Shown here: one piece after another, positions 44,534 to 54,073 of the stretch
Layout: each line of letters begins with the position of its first letter
Position numbering within the stretch: the stretch's first letter is position 1
Assembly (NCBI RefSeq): GCF_024582815.1
Contig: NZ_CP102099.1
Location: forward strand, 806,001-870,000
DNA: 64,000 nt
DNA from: Acinetobacter colistiniresistens
Lineage (GTDB): Bacteria > Pseudomonadota > Gammaproteobacteria > Pseudomonadales > Moraxellaceae
Direction: 5' to 3'
Notes under the pieces: generated by a model
What the model saw: the letters and a program-made list of their open reading frames with translations, nothing else
Database searches by the model: none
What the model was told of the DNA's origin: nothing
Position numbers and translations under genes: made by a program

Positions 44534-46417
44534 GTGACACAATACACGGCACAATCCCTTGAAGTTCTTTCTGGTTTAGATCCAGTTCGTCGTCGACCAG
44601 GCATGTATACCGATACCTCACGTCCAAACCATTTGGCGCAAGAGGTAATTGATAATGCAGTCGATGAAGCGCTTGCAGGGCACGCCAATCAAATTTGTGT
44701 CACGGTTTATGAAGATGGCTCATTGTCGGTTGAAGATAATGGACGAGGTATGCCTGTCGATATCCATCCTGAATATGGACAAAGTGGTATCGAAATCATT
44801 TTGACCAAATTGCATGCCGGTGGCAAATTCAGCACCGATAACTACCAGTTTTCGGGGGGATTGCACGGGGTCGGGATTTCGGTGGTGAATGCACTATCGA
44901 CCCGTGTTGAAGTTGCGGTACAGCGTCAGGGTAACCTGTATCAAATGGCCTTTGAACAAGGTGAGCCTGTTGCTCCTTTATCGGTGCTTGAAGGTAAAGT
45001 GGCCAAGCGCGCAACGGGTACAACGGTGCGTTTCTGGCCTGAAGGCAAGTATTTTGATAGCCCTAAATTTGCACTGAAAGCGCTGAAACATAATTTAAAA
45101 GCCAAAGCCGTTTTAGCTGCGGGCTTAAAGATTATTTATGACGATAAAATCAATAAAGAAAAGATTGAATGGCAGTTTGAAAATGGTCTGGTCGACTATT
45201 TGATGGATGAACTGCAAGATCGGGACATCTTGCCTGATCCTGCTTTTGTCAGCAGTGGCCAAGCAGACCGCGCGGCCTGTGAGTTTGCGATTTGCTGGAA
45301 TGTCGAAGGTGGCGAGCAGATTCAGGAAAGTTATGTCAACTTGATTCCCACCGCGCAAGGCGGGACTCATGTGAATGGTTTACGTTCGGGTGTAACTGAA
45401 GCCTTACGTGAGTTCTGTGAATTACGTAATTTATTGCCACGTAATATGAAGCTGTCTGCGGAAGATGTTTGGGATGGGGTGAATTTTATTCTATCGCTGA
45501 AATTCCAAGAGCCACAATTTTCAGGCCAAACCAAAGAACGGTTATCCAGTCGTGAAGCCTCTAATATTGTACTGAACATCGCCAAAGATGCGTTTGCTTT
45601 ATGGCTGAATCAACATGCGGAGATTGCGACACAACTGGCTGAAATGGCGATTGCCAAAGCTGGACGTCGTCTCAAAGCCGCTAAAAAAGTTGAACGTAAA
45701 AAGATTGTTGCCGGCCCGGCTTTACCTGGAAAGTTGGCAGACTGTGTCGGCTTAACGCGTGAAGACAGTGAGCTGTTTATTGTCGAGGGAGATTCTGCGG
45801 GCGGTAGTGCCAAACAGGCACGCGACAAGAATTTCCAAGCGATTATGCCGATTCGCGGAAAAATCCTGAATACTTGGGAAGTCTCTTCGGATGAAGTCTT
45901 GGCTTCTCAAGAAGTGCATGATATTGCCATCGCCATTGGCGTTGATCCGGGCAGTGATGATCTGTCTGAATTACGCTATGGCAAAATCTGTATCCTTGCC
46001 GATGCTGACTCGGATGGTCTACATATCGCCACCTTATTATGTGCTTTATTTGTCAAGCATTTCCCGACTTTGGTTGAAGAAGGTCATTTGTTCGTAGCAA
46101 TGCCACCACTCTATCGTATCGATATTGGTAAAGAGGTGTACTATGCCTTGGACGATGATGAGCTTGAAAGCATCTTGAAGAAGGTCAAGGGCAATAAAAA
46201 TCCGCAGATCACCCGATTCAAAGGGTTGGGTGAGATGAATGCCAGTCAGTTGCGTGAAACGACTATGGACCCGAACACCCGTCGTTTAGTGCAGCTGGAC
46301 TTGGATGATGCACATTTAACCGCAGGTTTATTGGATAAATTGCTGGCGAAAAAGCGTTCAGCTGACCGCAAACACTGGTTAGAGCAAAAGGGTAATCTCG
46401 CTGATATTACTGTCTAA
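44534..46417 (+). CDS. parE: DNA topoisomerase IV subunit B
   Basis: 627 residues. GHKL ATPase motifs (EVIDNAVDEALAGHA, DNGRGMPVD, GGLHGVGISVVNALS) are followed by a TOPRIM domain (EGDSAGGSAKQARD, LADADSDGLHIATL) and the C-terminal GEMNASQLRETTMDP. With ParC it decatenates replicated chromosomes. The start is a GTG at 44534. A fluoroquinolone-target protein; no resistance change can be called without a reference. Confidence 0.97.
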   Translation: MTQYTAQSLEVLSGLDPVRRRPGMYTDTSRPNHLAQEVIDNAVDEALAGHANQICVTVYEDGSLSVEDNGRGMPVDIHPEYGQSGIEIILTKLHAGGKFSTDNYQFSGGLHGVGISVVNALSTRVEVAVQRQGNLYQMAFEQGEPVAPLSVLEGKVAKRATGTTVRFWPEGKYFDSPKFALKALKHNLKAKAVLAAGLKIIYDDKINKEKIEWQFENGLVDYLMDELQDRDILPDPAFVSSGQADRAACEFAICWNVEGGEQIQESYVNLIPTAQGGTHVNGLRSGVTEALREFCELRNLLPRNMKLSAEDVWDGVNFILSLKFQEPQFSGQTKERLSSREASNIVLNIAKDAFALWLNQHAEIATQLAEMAIAKAGRRLKAAKKVERKKIVAGPALPGKLADCVGLTREDSELFIVEGDSAGGSAKQARDKNFQAIMPIRGKILNTWEVSSDEVLASQEVHDIAIAIGVDPGSDDLSELRYGKICILADADSDGLHIATLLCALFVKHFPTLVEEGHLFVAMPPLYRIDIGKEVYYALDDDELESILKKVKGNKNPQITRFKGLGEMNASQLRETTMDPNTRRLVQLDLDDAHLTAGLLDKLLAKKRSADRKHWLEQKGNLADITV

Positions 46418-46440
46418 ATGGCTTGAGCCATGCACCGATT

Positions 46441-46465
46441 AAAGCCAAGCTGATGCTTGGCTTTT
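46441..46465 (+). terminator. Intrinsic terminator after parE
   Basis: AAAGCCAAGC-TGAT-GCTTGGCTTTTTC. Confidence 0.85.
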
Positions 46466-46543
46466 TCTTTGGCTGCTTGATTCTGATTCGAGCTGAACAA
46501 ATTTGCATCATTTTAGTTCATCGCGTATTTTTTGTATGCAATG

Positions 46544-46629
46544 TTGTATACAAGATCCATGAAATAATCAGAGTCCTTGATTAAATATAATTAAAAACAA
46601 TTGCTTATTGTGTTGGCATAAAAATTGAA
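46544..46629 (+). promoter_or_regulatory. Upstream region of urtA: palindrome and sigma-54-like element
   Basis: A perfect palindrome TTGTATACAA (46544-46553) resembles sites of FadR-type GntR regulators. Further on TTGGCAT-AAAAA-TTGAA (46613-46629) resembles a -24/-12 promoter but has GA where GC is expected at -12. Both are suggestive for nitrogen control of a urea transporter. Confidence 0.35.
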
Positions 46630-46675
46630 TAACTCCACCCAGTAAAAATCACAATATTGATGGGTGGAGAGGAAG

Positions 46676-47953
46676 ATGCAAAATAAATTGTCGATGTCCG
46701 TACTGATGGCTGCCATGATGGGAATCGGTCTGGTCGGCTGTTCAAAACCAGCAGACAAAACAGAACAAACCAAAACAGAAACCAAGACGGCACCCGCAAC
46801 CAGTGGCGACACCATTAAAGTGGGAATCCTGCATTCACTTTCAGGCACCATGGCGATTTCAGAGACGTCGCTGAAAGACACCGCCTTGATGACCATCAAT
46901 GAAATCAATGCCAATGGTGGAGTACTCGGTAAAAAATTAGAACCAGTGATTGTTGACCCTGCGTCGGATTGGCCATTATTTGCAGAAAAAGCCCGTCAGT
47001 TGATTACCCAGGATAAGGTCGCAGTCATTTTTGGCTGCTGGACATCGGTTTCGCGTAAATCGGTGCTGCCTGTGGTCGAAGAGTTGAATGGCTTGTTGTT
47101 CTACCCAGTGCAATATGAAGGCCAAGAACAATCTAAAAATATCTTCTATACCGGTGCAGCACCGAATCAACAAGCGATTCCTGCGGTTGAATATTTGATG
47201 GGGGATGAAGGCGGTAAAGCAGAACGTTTTGTGTTGCTCGGCACCGATTATGTCTATCCACGCACCACCAATAAAATCTTACGTGCCTTCTTGAAGTCGA
47301 AAGGCGTGGCTGATGCCGACATCATGGAAGAATACACCCCATTTGGTCACAGCAATTATCAAACCATTGTTTCCAATATTAAGAAGTTCTCTGCGGGTAA
47401 AAAGACTGCGGTGATCTCGACTATTAATGGCGACTCCAATGTGCCGTTCTATCGTGAATTGGGTAACCAAGGCATTAAAGCATCCGATATTCCAGTCATG
47501 GCCTTCTCTGTAGGTGAGGAGGAATTACGTGGGATCGATACCAAACCATTGGTCGGTCATTTAGCAGCATGGAATTATTTCATGTCGGTGAAAAATCCGA
47601 AGAACACCGAGTTTGTGAATAAATTCAAACAATATGCAGTGCAATACAAATTGCCAAATGCTGACAAAGTCGTGACCAACGATCCGATGGAAGCGACCTA
47701 TGTCGGAATCAATATGTGGAAGCAAGCCGTTGAAAAAGCAGGCACGACTGAGGTCGACAAAGTCCGTGATGCGATGGCGGGTCAGACTTTTGCTGCGCCA
47801 TCGGGTTATACCCTCAAAATGGATGAAAGCAATCACCATCTACATAAGCCAGTGATGATTGGGCAGATCCGTGCGGATGGTCAATTCGATGTGGTCTATA
47901 AAACACCGCAAACCATCAAGGCCGAGCCTTGGAGTCCGTATATCCCGAAATAA
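46676..47953 (+). CDS. urtA: Urea ABC transporter substrate-binding protein
   Basis: 425 residues from the ATG at 46676 (GGAG at 46666-46669). A lipoprotein signal ends at LVGC. The mature protein starts with IKVGILHSLSGTMAISE, the type-1 periplasmic binding protein pattern, and contains the FGCWTSVSRKSVLPVVEE block specific to UrtA/AmiC-type proteins. It captures urea or short amides outside the inner membrane. First gene of urtABCDE, separated from urtB by a terminator-like hairpin. Confidence 0.95.
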   Translation: MQNKLSMSVLMAAMMGIGLVGCSKPADKTEQTKTETKTAPATSGDTIKVGILHSLSGTMAISETSLKDTALMTINEINANGGVLGKKLEPVIVDPASDWPLFAEKARQLITQDKVAVIFGCWTSVSRKSVLPVVEELNGLLFYPVQYEGQEQSKNIFYTGAAPNQQAIPAVEYLMGDEGGKAERFVLLGTDYVYPRTTNKILRAFLKSKGVADADIMEEYTPFGHSNYQTIVSNIKKFSAGKKTAVISTINGDSNVPFYRELGNQGIKASDIPVMAFSVGEEELRGIDTKPLVGHLAAWNYFMSVKNPKNTEFVNKFKQYAVQYKLPNADKVVTNDPMEATYVGINMWKQAVEKAGTTEVDKVRDAMAGQTFAAPSGYTLKMDESNHHLHKPVMIGQIRADGQFDVVYKTPQTIKAEPWSPYIPK

Positions 47954-47962
47954 AGTTTTTTC

Positions 47963-47995
47963 GCCTGCTGTGATGTATTGGCAGCAGGCATTTTT
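47963..47995 (+). terminator. Hairpin between urtA and urtB
   Basis: GCCTGCTG (47963-47970) pairs with CAGCAGGC (47982-47989), then ATTTTTA. A partial terminator here would raise urtA expression over the permease genes. Confidence 0.65.
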
Positions 47996-48045
47996 ATTCT
48001 GATTTTTTTTGATCTATTTAAAACCGTAATAATAAGGGGAGTTCT

Positions 48046-49668
48046 ATGGCGAAACACTATGTTTTGGCACTGCTCTGCATCATGGCACAGATAATGTTTA
48101 GTCCTGCATGGGCAGAAGCCACATCCGCAACAACCGTGACGTCTACAGCTTCTCAAGATGCGATTCAGACCTTTGTGAAGTCCGATTTTGCGACGCGTCG
48201 TGCCATGCTCAATCAATGGCCTGCCAGTATTGAACAACTGGATCAACTGGTGGCCTATATAGATCAAAATGAGCTGTATACCGACAGTGCAGGTAATACC
48301 TATCTGTTAAAAAATGATGACAAACTGTTCAGTTACCCCGCACAGCAAGCCATTGAAAATTGGCCTGCCGATCTCACCCAAGTCACTTTGGTCAATACTT
48401 TACGCAAGGCGCTGAATTTTGGTCAGGCCAAGGCGAAACTCAATTCAACCGATGCTTCACAGCGTTTGGCTGCGGTGGATATCTTAGAAAATAATTTGGC
48501 TGAACTTGACGTGACGATGGTGAAGCAGCTGTATCTAAATGAAAAAAATGATCAGGTCAAAGCACGTTTAGCACAGCTCAAAGCCCGTTTGGATTTTAAC
48601 AGTGCTGATGCGTTTACCCAGCTTGAAGCCGTAAAAGTCTTGGCGGATTCCAATCGTCCTGAGGTGTTTGCCTTAATCACTCAAACTTTAGAACAACCAC
48701 AAAGCAATCCTGCATTGAAGGCAGCGTTGTTGGATGCACACAATAAAATAAAAACCCGTCTGCAAATCAGCGAGTGGTCAGGTCATATCTTTTCTGGCCT
48801 CAGTACCGCCAGTATTTTATTGCTTGCAGCGCTTGGTTTGGCCATTACCTATGGTCTGCTGGGTGTGATTAACATGGCCCATGGTGAGCTGATCATGATT
48901 GGTGCCTATACCACTTATGTAATCCAGAGTTTTTTTAAAACCCATTTTGCGGGGTTGGTGGATTGGTATTTGTTGGCGGCAATTCCTGCGGCTTTTCTGG
49001 TCAGTGCCTTGATCGGGATGTTGATTGAACGCACCGTGATTCGTCCGCTCTATGGTCGACAATTGGAAACCTTGCTCGCCACCTTTGGGGTGAGTCTGAT
49101 CTTGATGCAATTGGTGCGGATGGTATTTGGTGCGCAAAATGTCGAAGTCTCCAATGTGGCATGGCTGAGTGGTGGAATTGCGCTCACACCGAGTCTGATG
49201 TTGCCCTATAACCGTATCGCGATTATTGGCTTTACTGTTGCGGTGTTATTGCTGTTGCTGTTTTTACTCAATAAAACCCGTTTTGGTTTATTCGTTCGAG
49301 CCGTGACCCAAAACCGTCAAATGGCACGCGCTGTGGGTATTCGTTCTGCACGAATTGACATGATGGCCTTTGGACTGGGCTCAGGCTTGGCAGGGTTGGC
49401 AGGCTGTGCTTTGGCGCAGGTGGGTAATGTTGGCCCAGATCTCGGGCAAAACTACATTATTGATGCCTTCCTTGTGGTGGTGGTCGGTGGTGTTGGTCAA
49501 GTCTGGGGCGCGGTATTGGCAGCCCTCGGATTGGGCATTAGTGGCACGGTGCTGGAAATTGGTTTAGGTGCAGTGCTGGCAAAAATTATTCTCTTGGTTC
49601 TTGTGATTTTGTTTATCCAAAAGCGTCCACAAGGTTTGTTCGCCATCAAAGGCCGTTTTGTGGAGTAA
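48046..49668 (+). CDS. urtB: Urea ABC transporter permease UrtB
   Basis: 540 residues: a signal, an N-terminal periplasmic helical domain of about 220 residues (common in UrtB) and a LivH-type permease with about 8 helices (GLAITYGLLGVINMAHGELI, RAVTQNRQMARAVGI). It is followed at once by urtC. The N-terminal domain is longer than in plain LivH. Confidence 0.94.
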   Translation: MAKHYVLALLCIMAQIMFSPAWAEATSATTVTSTASQDAIQTFVKSDFATRRAMLNQWPASIEQLDQLVAYIDQNELYTDSAGNTYLLKNDDKLFSYPAQQAIENWPADLTQVTLVNTLRKALNFGQAKAKLNSTDASQRLAAVDILENNLAELDVTMVKQLYLNEKNDQVKARLAQLKARLDFNSADAFTQLEAVKVLADSNRPEVFALITQTLEQPQSNPALKAALLDAHNKIKTRLQISEWSGHIFSGLSTASILLLAALGLAITYGLLGVINMAHGELIMIGAYTTYVIQSFFKTHFAGLVDWYLLAAIPAAFLVSALIGMLIERTVIRPLYGRQLETLLATFGVSLILMQLVRMVFGAQNVEVSNVAWLSGGIALTPSLMLPYNRIAIIGFTVAVLLLLLFLLNKTRFGLFVRAVTQNRQMARAVGIRSARIDMMAFGLGSGLAGLAGCALAQVGNVGPDLGQNYIIDAFLVVVVGGVGQVWGAVLAALGLGISGTVLEIGLGAVLAKIILLVLVILFIQKRPQGLFAIKGRFVE

Positions 49669-49672
49669 GCCC

Positions 49673-50743
49673 ATGAAAATCACTTCTTTATTTGCCGACA
49701 AACCGTATAGCGCCGTGGCGATTGCAGTTTGTTTCGGTGTGCTCTTATTGTTGCCGTGGTTGCATCTATTGTCGCCTGATTCGGCCTTTTATCTATCCGC
49801 TTATTGGATCACCTTGATTGGTAAAATCATGTGTTTGGCCTTAGTGGCTTTGGCACTGGATTTGGTCTGGGGCTATGCTGGCATTTTGAGCTTGGGGCAT
49901 GGTTTGTATTTTGCTTTGGGCGGTTATGCCTTTGGCATGTACCTGATGCGTCAATCCGCAGGCGATGGGCTGCCTGATTTTATGCGCTTTCTCAGTTGGA
50001 CGGAGTTGCCATGGTATTGGGTCGGTACCGAGCATATTGCCTGGGCCTTGGCTCTAGTCATTCTTGTCCCTGGTCTGATCGCATTTATTTTTGGTTTCTT
50101 TGCCTTTCGCTCCAAAATCAAAGGCGTGTATTTTTCGATTATTACTCAAGCCATGACCTTTGCTGCAGCGTTATTGTTCTTCCGTAATGAAACAGGCTTT
50201 GGCGGTAATAATGGTTTTACAGGCTTTAAAACAATTTTGGGTTTTGATATTACCTCTGCACCAATGCGCGCAACGCTATGCTTTTTGACGGCATTGATGT
50301 TGATGTTGTGCTTCCTTGGTCTGCGCCAACTGATGAATCGTCCTTATGGAAGGGTCTTGGGTGCAATTCGTGACAGTGAAAATCGCTTGCAATATCTTGG
50401 CTATCGCACGCTGTGGTACAAGCTGTCGGCATGGGTATTGTCGGCGGTGATTGCGGGTATTGCTGGGGCGTTATATGTGCCGCAGGCGGGCATCATCAAT
50501 CCCAGTGAAATGAACCCCGTCAACTCAATCGAAATGGCGGTGTGGGTGGCTGCGGGTGGACGCGGTACTTTGATTGGCCCGATTTTAGGGGCTGGTTTAA
50601 TCAATGCAGTGAAAACCTATTTCACGGTGGCTGCACCAGAGGCATGGTTATTGATCTTGGGCGCGCTGTTCATTGTGGTGACCTTATTCTTACCTAAGGG
50701 TGTGATTGGTTTATTTGACCGTTTTAAAAAGGAGCGTGATTAA
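49673..50743 (+). CDS. urtC: Urea ABC transporter permease UrtC
   Basis: 356 residues from the ATG at 49673, 4 bp after the urtB stop, with GGAG inside the urtB end. LivM-type permease with about 9-10 helices (LDLVWGYAGILSLGHGLYFA; GAIRDSENRLQYLGY; VAAGGRGTLIGPILGAG). Its stop is directly followed by the urtD start. Confidence 0.95.
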   Translation: MKITSLFADKPYSAVAIAVCFGVLLLLPWLHLLSPDSAFYLSAYWITLIGKIMCLALVALALDLVWGYAGILSLGHGLYFALGGYAFGMYLMRQSAGDGLPDFMRFLSWTELPWYWVGTEHIAWALALVILVPGLIAFIFGFFAFRSKIKGVYFSIITQAMTFAAALLFFRNETGFGGNNGFTGFKTILGFDITSAPMRATLCFLTALMLMLCFLGLRQLMNRPYGRVLGAIRDSENRLQYLGYRTLWYKLSAWVLSAVIAGIAGALYVPQAGIINPSEMNPVNSIEMAVWVAAGGRGTLIGPILGAGLINAVKTYFTVAAPEAWLLILGALFIVVTLFLPKGVIGLFDRFKKERD

Positions 50744-51571
50744 ATGAGTGATGTATTAATAGACTCAGCTCAACATGGCGGTCAACTGGGCGAGGGCTAT
50801 GGTCGTGCCAAGCCACAAGGTGCGGATTTTAGCCACGGCATAGCCTTGTATCTGGAAAAAGTCAGTGTCTGGTTTGACTCATTTCAGGCTTTAAATGACC
50901 TGTCGCTGTACATTGCCGAGGGCGAATTACGCTGTATTATCGGGCCAAATGGGGCGGGTAAAACCACCTTGATGGATGTGATTACTGGTAAAACTCGTCC
51001 GACCACAGGCACGGCATTTTTTGGGCAAAACTATGATCTTGCCAAAATGAGTACCGAGCAAATTGCCGAAGCGGGCATTGGTCGAAAATTCCAAAAACCA
51101 ACCGTATTTGAAAATTTTACCGTCATGGAAAACCTGCTATTGGCTGCACCACGAGATAAACGGGTGAAAAAAAGTTTATTTTCCCGTTTAGATCCAGAAG
51201 CGCAATTGGCTTTGGATGAAAGTCTGGAACAGATCCGCTTACAGGAATTTGTGCAAAAGCCAGCAGGGTTACTTTCACATGGACAAAAACAGTGGCTGGA
51301 AATTGGCATGTTGCTGATGCAACGACCGCAGTTAATTTTACTGGATGAGCCTGTTGCTGGTATGACCGATGCTGAAACTGAGCGCACCGCTGAACTGTGT
51401 CTGGAGCTGAAGAAAAATCATACTCTTGTGGTGGTCGAGCATGACATGAGCTTTATTGACACCATCAGTGAGAAAGTCACGGTATTGGCACAAGGGGCAA
51501 TCTTGGCCGAGGGTACATTGGCAGAGGTTCAGGCCAATGAAGATGTGATTGAAAAGTATTTAGGACGCTAG
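50744..51571 (+). CDS. urtD: Urea ABC transporter ATP-binding protein UrtD
   Basis: 275 residues. Walker A GPNGAGKTT near residue 67, Walker B LILLDEPVAGM, and a family-type signature LLSHGQKQWLEIGMLL (SHGQK in place of SGGQ, as in LivG). There is an N-terminal extension of about 30 residues. Adjacent to urtC with no gap. Confidence 0.95.
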   Translation: MSDVLIDSAQHGGQLGEGYGRAKPQGADFSHGIALYLEKVSVWFDSFQALNDLSLYIAEGELRCIIGPNGAGKTTLMDVITGKTRPTTGTAFFGQNYDLAKMSTEQIAEAGIGRKFQKPTVFENFTVMENLLLAAPRDKRVKKSLFSRLDPEAQLALDESLEQIRLQEFVQKPAGLLSHGQKQWLEIGMLLMQRPQLILLDEPVAGMTDAETERTAELCLELKKNHTLVVVEHDMSFIDTISEKVTVLAQGAILAEGTLAEVQANEDVIEKYLGR

Positions 51572-51580
51572 GAGAGACAC

Positions 51581-52279
51581 ATGCTAGAAGTGAAACAAAT
51601 CAATCAATTCTATGGTGGCAGTCATATTCTGCGTGATGTGTCTTTTAACGCGCCTGTGGGGGAGTGCAGTGTGGTCTTGGGGCGCAATGGCGTGGGCAAA
51701 ACCACCTTGCTGAAGTGCCTCATGGGAATTCTGCCGATTAAGTCAGGGCAAATTTTGCTAGATGGCAAAGACATCGCCAAAATGTCGCCTGAGCAACGGG
51801 TGCGAGCAGGTTTGGCCTATGTGCCGCAAGGTCGCGATATCTTTTCAACTTTAACGGTAGAAGAAAATATTTTAATTGGCATGGCGAAATTTTCAGGAGC
51901 TAAGACCCGTAAAGTGCCAAGCCATTTATATGAGATTTTCCCTGTGCTGGATGAAATGAAACATCGCCGTGGTGGTGATTTATCCGGTGGGCAACAACAA
52001 CAGCTTGCCATAGCCCGTGCTTTGGCTTCAGAGCCGAGTGTTTTGATTTTGGATGAACCGACCGAAGGGATTCAGCCCTCGATTATTAAAGATATTGGCC
52101 GGGTGATTCGTAAGCTGGCCGATCAGGGCGAAATGGCGATTATTCTGGTAGAGCAGTTTTATGACTTTGCCGAGGAGTTGGCAGATGCGTATACCGTGAT
52201 GGCGCGTGGGCAGGTGATTGCGCAAGGGCGGGGGGAGGAGATGCCTGAGAAGGGGATTCGGGAACTGGTGGCGATTTAG
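51581..52279 (+). CDS. urtE: Urea ABC transporter ATP-binding protein UrtE
   Basis: 232 residues. Walker A GRNGVGKTT (34-42), signature LSGGQQQQLAIARAL, Walker B LILDEPTEGIQPS. LivF-type subunit and last gene of the urt operon, 9 bp after urtD. Urease genes are not in this window. Confidence 0.95.
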   Translation: MLEVKQINQFYGGSHILRDVSFNAPVGECSVVLGRNGVGKTTLLKCLMGILPIKSGQILLDGKDIAKMSPEQRVRAGLAYVPQGRDIFSTLTVEENILIGMAKFSGAKTRKVPSHLYEIFPVLDEMKHRRGGDLSGGQQQQLAIARALASEPSVLILDEPTEGIQPSIIKDIGRVIRKLADQGEMAIILVEQFYDFAEELADAYTVMARGQVIAQGRGEEMPEKGIRELVAI

Positions 52280-52370
52280 TATCAATCTCTACATATTACT
52301 ATTTAGAAAAGTAGATATTAAAAAATGATTATCTTTACGGAGTTATACCAAGTCGTTTTCTAATTTCTAA

Positions 52371-52512
52371 ATAAGCCTTCGGCTGGAGTTACTTTGGTTT
52401 TGCCCAAAGTAACCAAAGGCATTGTCATTCACAAAACCTGTTCAATTCTTGGATTTTTTCTATTGTTTCGCAGAAACAATATCTTTCAAAGATCACGCAG
52501 GTTGTGAATGAC
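52371..52512 (-). repeat. 142-bp two-hairpin intergenic repeat, copy B
   Basis: Inverted relative to copy A (10301-10442) and of equal length. Arms GTCATTCACAAAACCTG (52424-52440) and CAGGTTGTGAATGAC (52498-52512) enclose a hairpin ATTGTTTC-GCA-GAAACAAT (52462-52480). The second hairpin is GTTACTTTGG-TTTTGC-CCAAAGTAAC (52388-52413). The block ATAAGCCTTCGGCT marks one end. Stem sequences differ between copies while pairing is kept. Confidence 0.75.
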
Positions 52513-52570
52513 GTTTCCGAGTCTCATACTTTTTCTTAAATTTTTTGTTGAGTTTGGGTGTAAAGATCAT

Positions 52571-53311
52571 TCATTTGTTTTCCACTTTATAAAACGTGCC
52601 GCCAGCATAGACATTGTGTCCAAAGCCACATGAGGACTCACCACTGTTTTGTTCAACTTCAATTTTTTGTCCAAGCTTTGCATCATTGGCAAATTGAAGT
52701 TTGATCTGACAGTCTTCATAGCGATAGCTGGCTTGCTTTGACTTGAGTGGCATGGTCGTTTCGAATTGCCCCATATTCGGACCATAGATCAAACCGCGCA
52801 GCCCGAAGTAGTAGCCATCGAAGGCGATCTGATATTGATTCTGTTTTTTGCTGACCTTGAGATAATCCCATTGTCCAAAACCATTGGCACGGACATAAGT
52901 CCCTTGTAGATCAGAGGATATTTTAGGTTTAGGCAATTGTTTTAAGTTGTATTGACTAGTTTTCGAGTCTTTATCTCTGAGAAACCAAACGCTTGCCCAT
53001 TGCGGTTTGCCTAATTTGGCATAACTCAAGCCGACATTGTTGTTGGCAATTTCAATGTCTCGGTCACTAACCTGAATGCCACTTTCGTCAGCATTGGCCT
53101 GACAGAAATGTGCCCATGCCGCTTGATCTTCAAATTGTTTGGCAGCTTTGAGATATTGCTTTTGATCGTAAAACTTTTTACCTGCTTGCGCATATTGTTT
53201 CACTTTGGCGCAACTCTGTTGCAATTCTTGTTCAAAAGAAACTTCGGCAAAGCTCGCGCTTGAAACGATTGCAATGGAAAGGCACAGACCGAGTTGAGAT
53301 GTTTTAATCAT
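52571..53311 (-). CDS. Exported hypothetical protein with TPR-like segment
   Basis: 246 residues with a signal ending near SFA-E. Residues 25-110 resemble tetratricopeptide helices (GKKFYDQKQYLKAAKQFEDQ; NNNVGLSYAKLGKPQWASVW). The C-terminal 120 residues are strand-rich, with two Cys (YEDCQIK, ESSCGFG). Family not recognised; periplasmic location inferred. Monocistronic, ending at 52571 next to repeat B. Confidence 0.7.
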   Translation of the reverse strand: MIKTSQLGLCLSIAIVSSASFAEVSFEQELQQSCAKVKQYAQAGKKFYDQKQYLKAAKQFEDQAAWAHFCQANADESGIQVSDRDIEIANNNVGLSYAKLGKPQWASVWFLRDKDSKTSQYNLKQLPKPKISSDLQGTYVRANGFGQWDYLKVSKKQNQYQIAFDGYYFGLRGLIYGPNMGQFETTMPLKSKQASYRYEDCQIKLQFANDAKLGQKIEVEQNSGESSCGFGHNVYAGGTFYKVENK

Positions 53312-53393
53312 TTTGGCTATTTTTTGAAATCAAGTATTGCTTTCATTCTAAGCCACAATTTAGTGGTAGGACAGTAGGGTAAAAGTGAGCTTT

Positions 53394-53945
53394 TTATTGA
53401 GATTCTGTGAGTTGCAGTTGCATCCAGACCAAATCCCGCCATGTCCCAAACTTTTGTCCAACCTGTGGCATATAACCTGTTTGAATAAAGCCAAGCTGTT
53501 CATGTAGCACTATCGAGCCCTTATTTTCACTATCAATGGCAGCCACCATGATATGCATGTTTTGCTGTTTTGCCAGATGAATCAGTTGTTGCATCAGGGC
53601 CTTGCCCAGACCTTGGCGTGCATAGCTGGGGTCAACAAACACAGAATGTTCAATGCTTTGACGATAGCCGCTGATGGTTCGAAAGGCGGTGTAATAGGCA
53701 TAAGCAGCGACTTGATGGCTATTCAGGTCTTCAACCACAATCATGGGGAAATGCTGTTGCTGCATGTTCTGGAAGCGTTGTTGATAATCCGCAAGTGAAA
53801 CAGCTTGATCATTCCAGTTCGCCGTGCCATTGAGAATCTCTGCATTATAGATGGCAAGGATTGTCTCAAGGTCATCAACGGTGGCAAAACGAATCTTGAA
53901 GGGTGCAGCTACACATGATGGGGCAAGCGTGGCATTTATGGACAT
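53394..53945 (-). CDS. GNAT-family N-acetyltransferase (PAT-like)
   Basis: 183 residues. Acetyl-CoA loop in SYARQGLGKALMQQ (R-Q-G-L-G) and the late HEQLGFIQTGYMPQVGQKFGTWRDLVWM block. These are typical of the phosphinothricin/methionine-sulfoximine acetyltransferase group. Substrate cannot be proved from sequence. Stands between two exported-protein genes. Confidence 0.85.
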   Translation of the reverse strand: MSINATLAPSCVAAPFKIRFATVDDLETILAIYNAEILNGTANWNDQAVSLADYQQRFQNMQQQHFPMIVVEDLNSHQVAAYAYYTAFRTISGYRQSIEHSVFVDPSYARQGLGKALMQQLIHLAKQQNMHIMVAAIDSENKGSIVLHEQLGFIQTGYMPQVGQKFGTWRDLVWMQLQLTESQ

Positions 53946-54027
53946 AGGTAAAGGTCATCACATCAATCAATAGATACAGCGTTGATAGAACCAAAATCAA
54001 CGATGCTTAATATTCGGTGATACACAT

Positions 54028-54058
54028 AAAAACAGCAAGGAATTCCTTGCTGTTTTTT
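54028..54058 (-). terminator. Intrinsic terminator after the Tsx-like gene
   Basis: AAAAACAGCAAGGAA directly abuts its complement TTCCTTGCTGTTTTT, a stem of up to 15 bp with a minimal loop when folded, with A/T tracts on both sides. Confidence 0.8.
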
Positions 54059-54073
54059 AACATTTTAAAGCGT

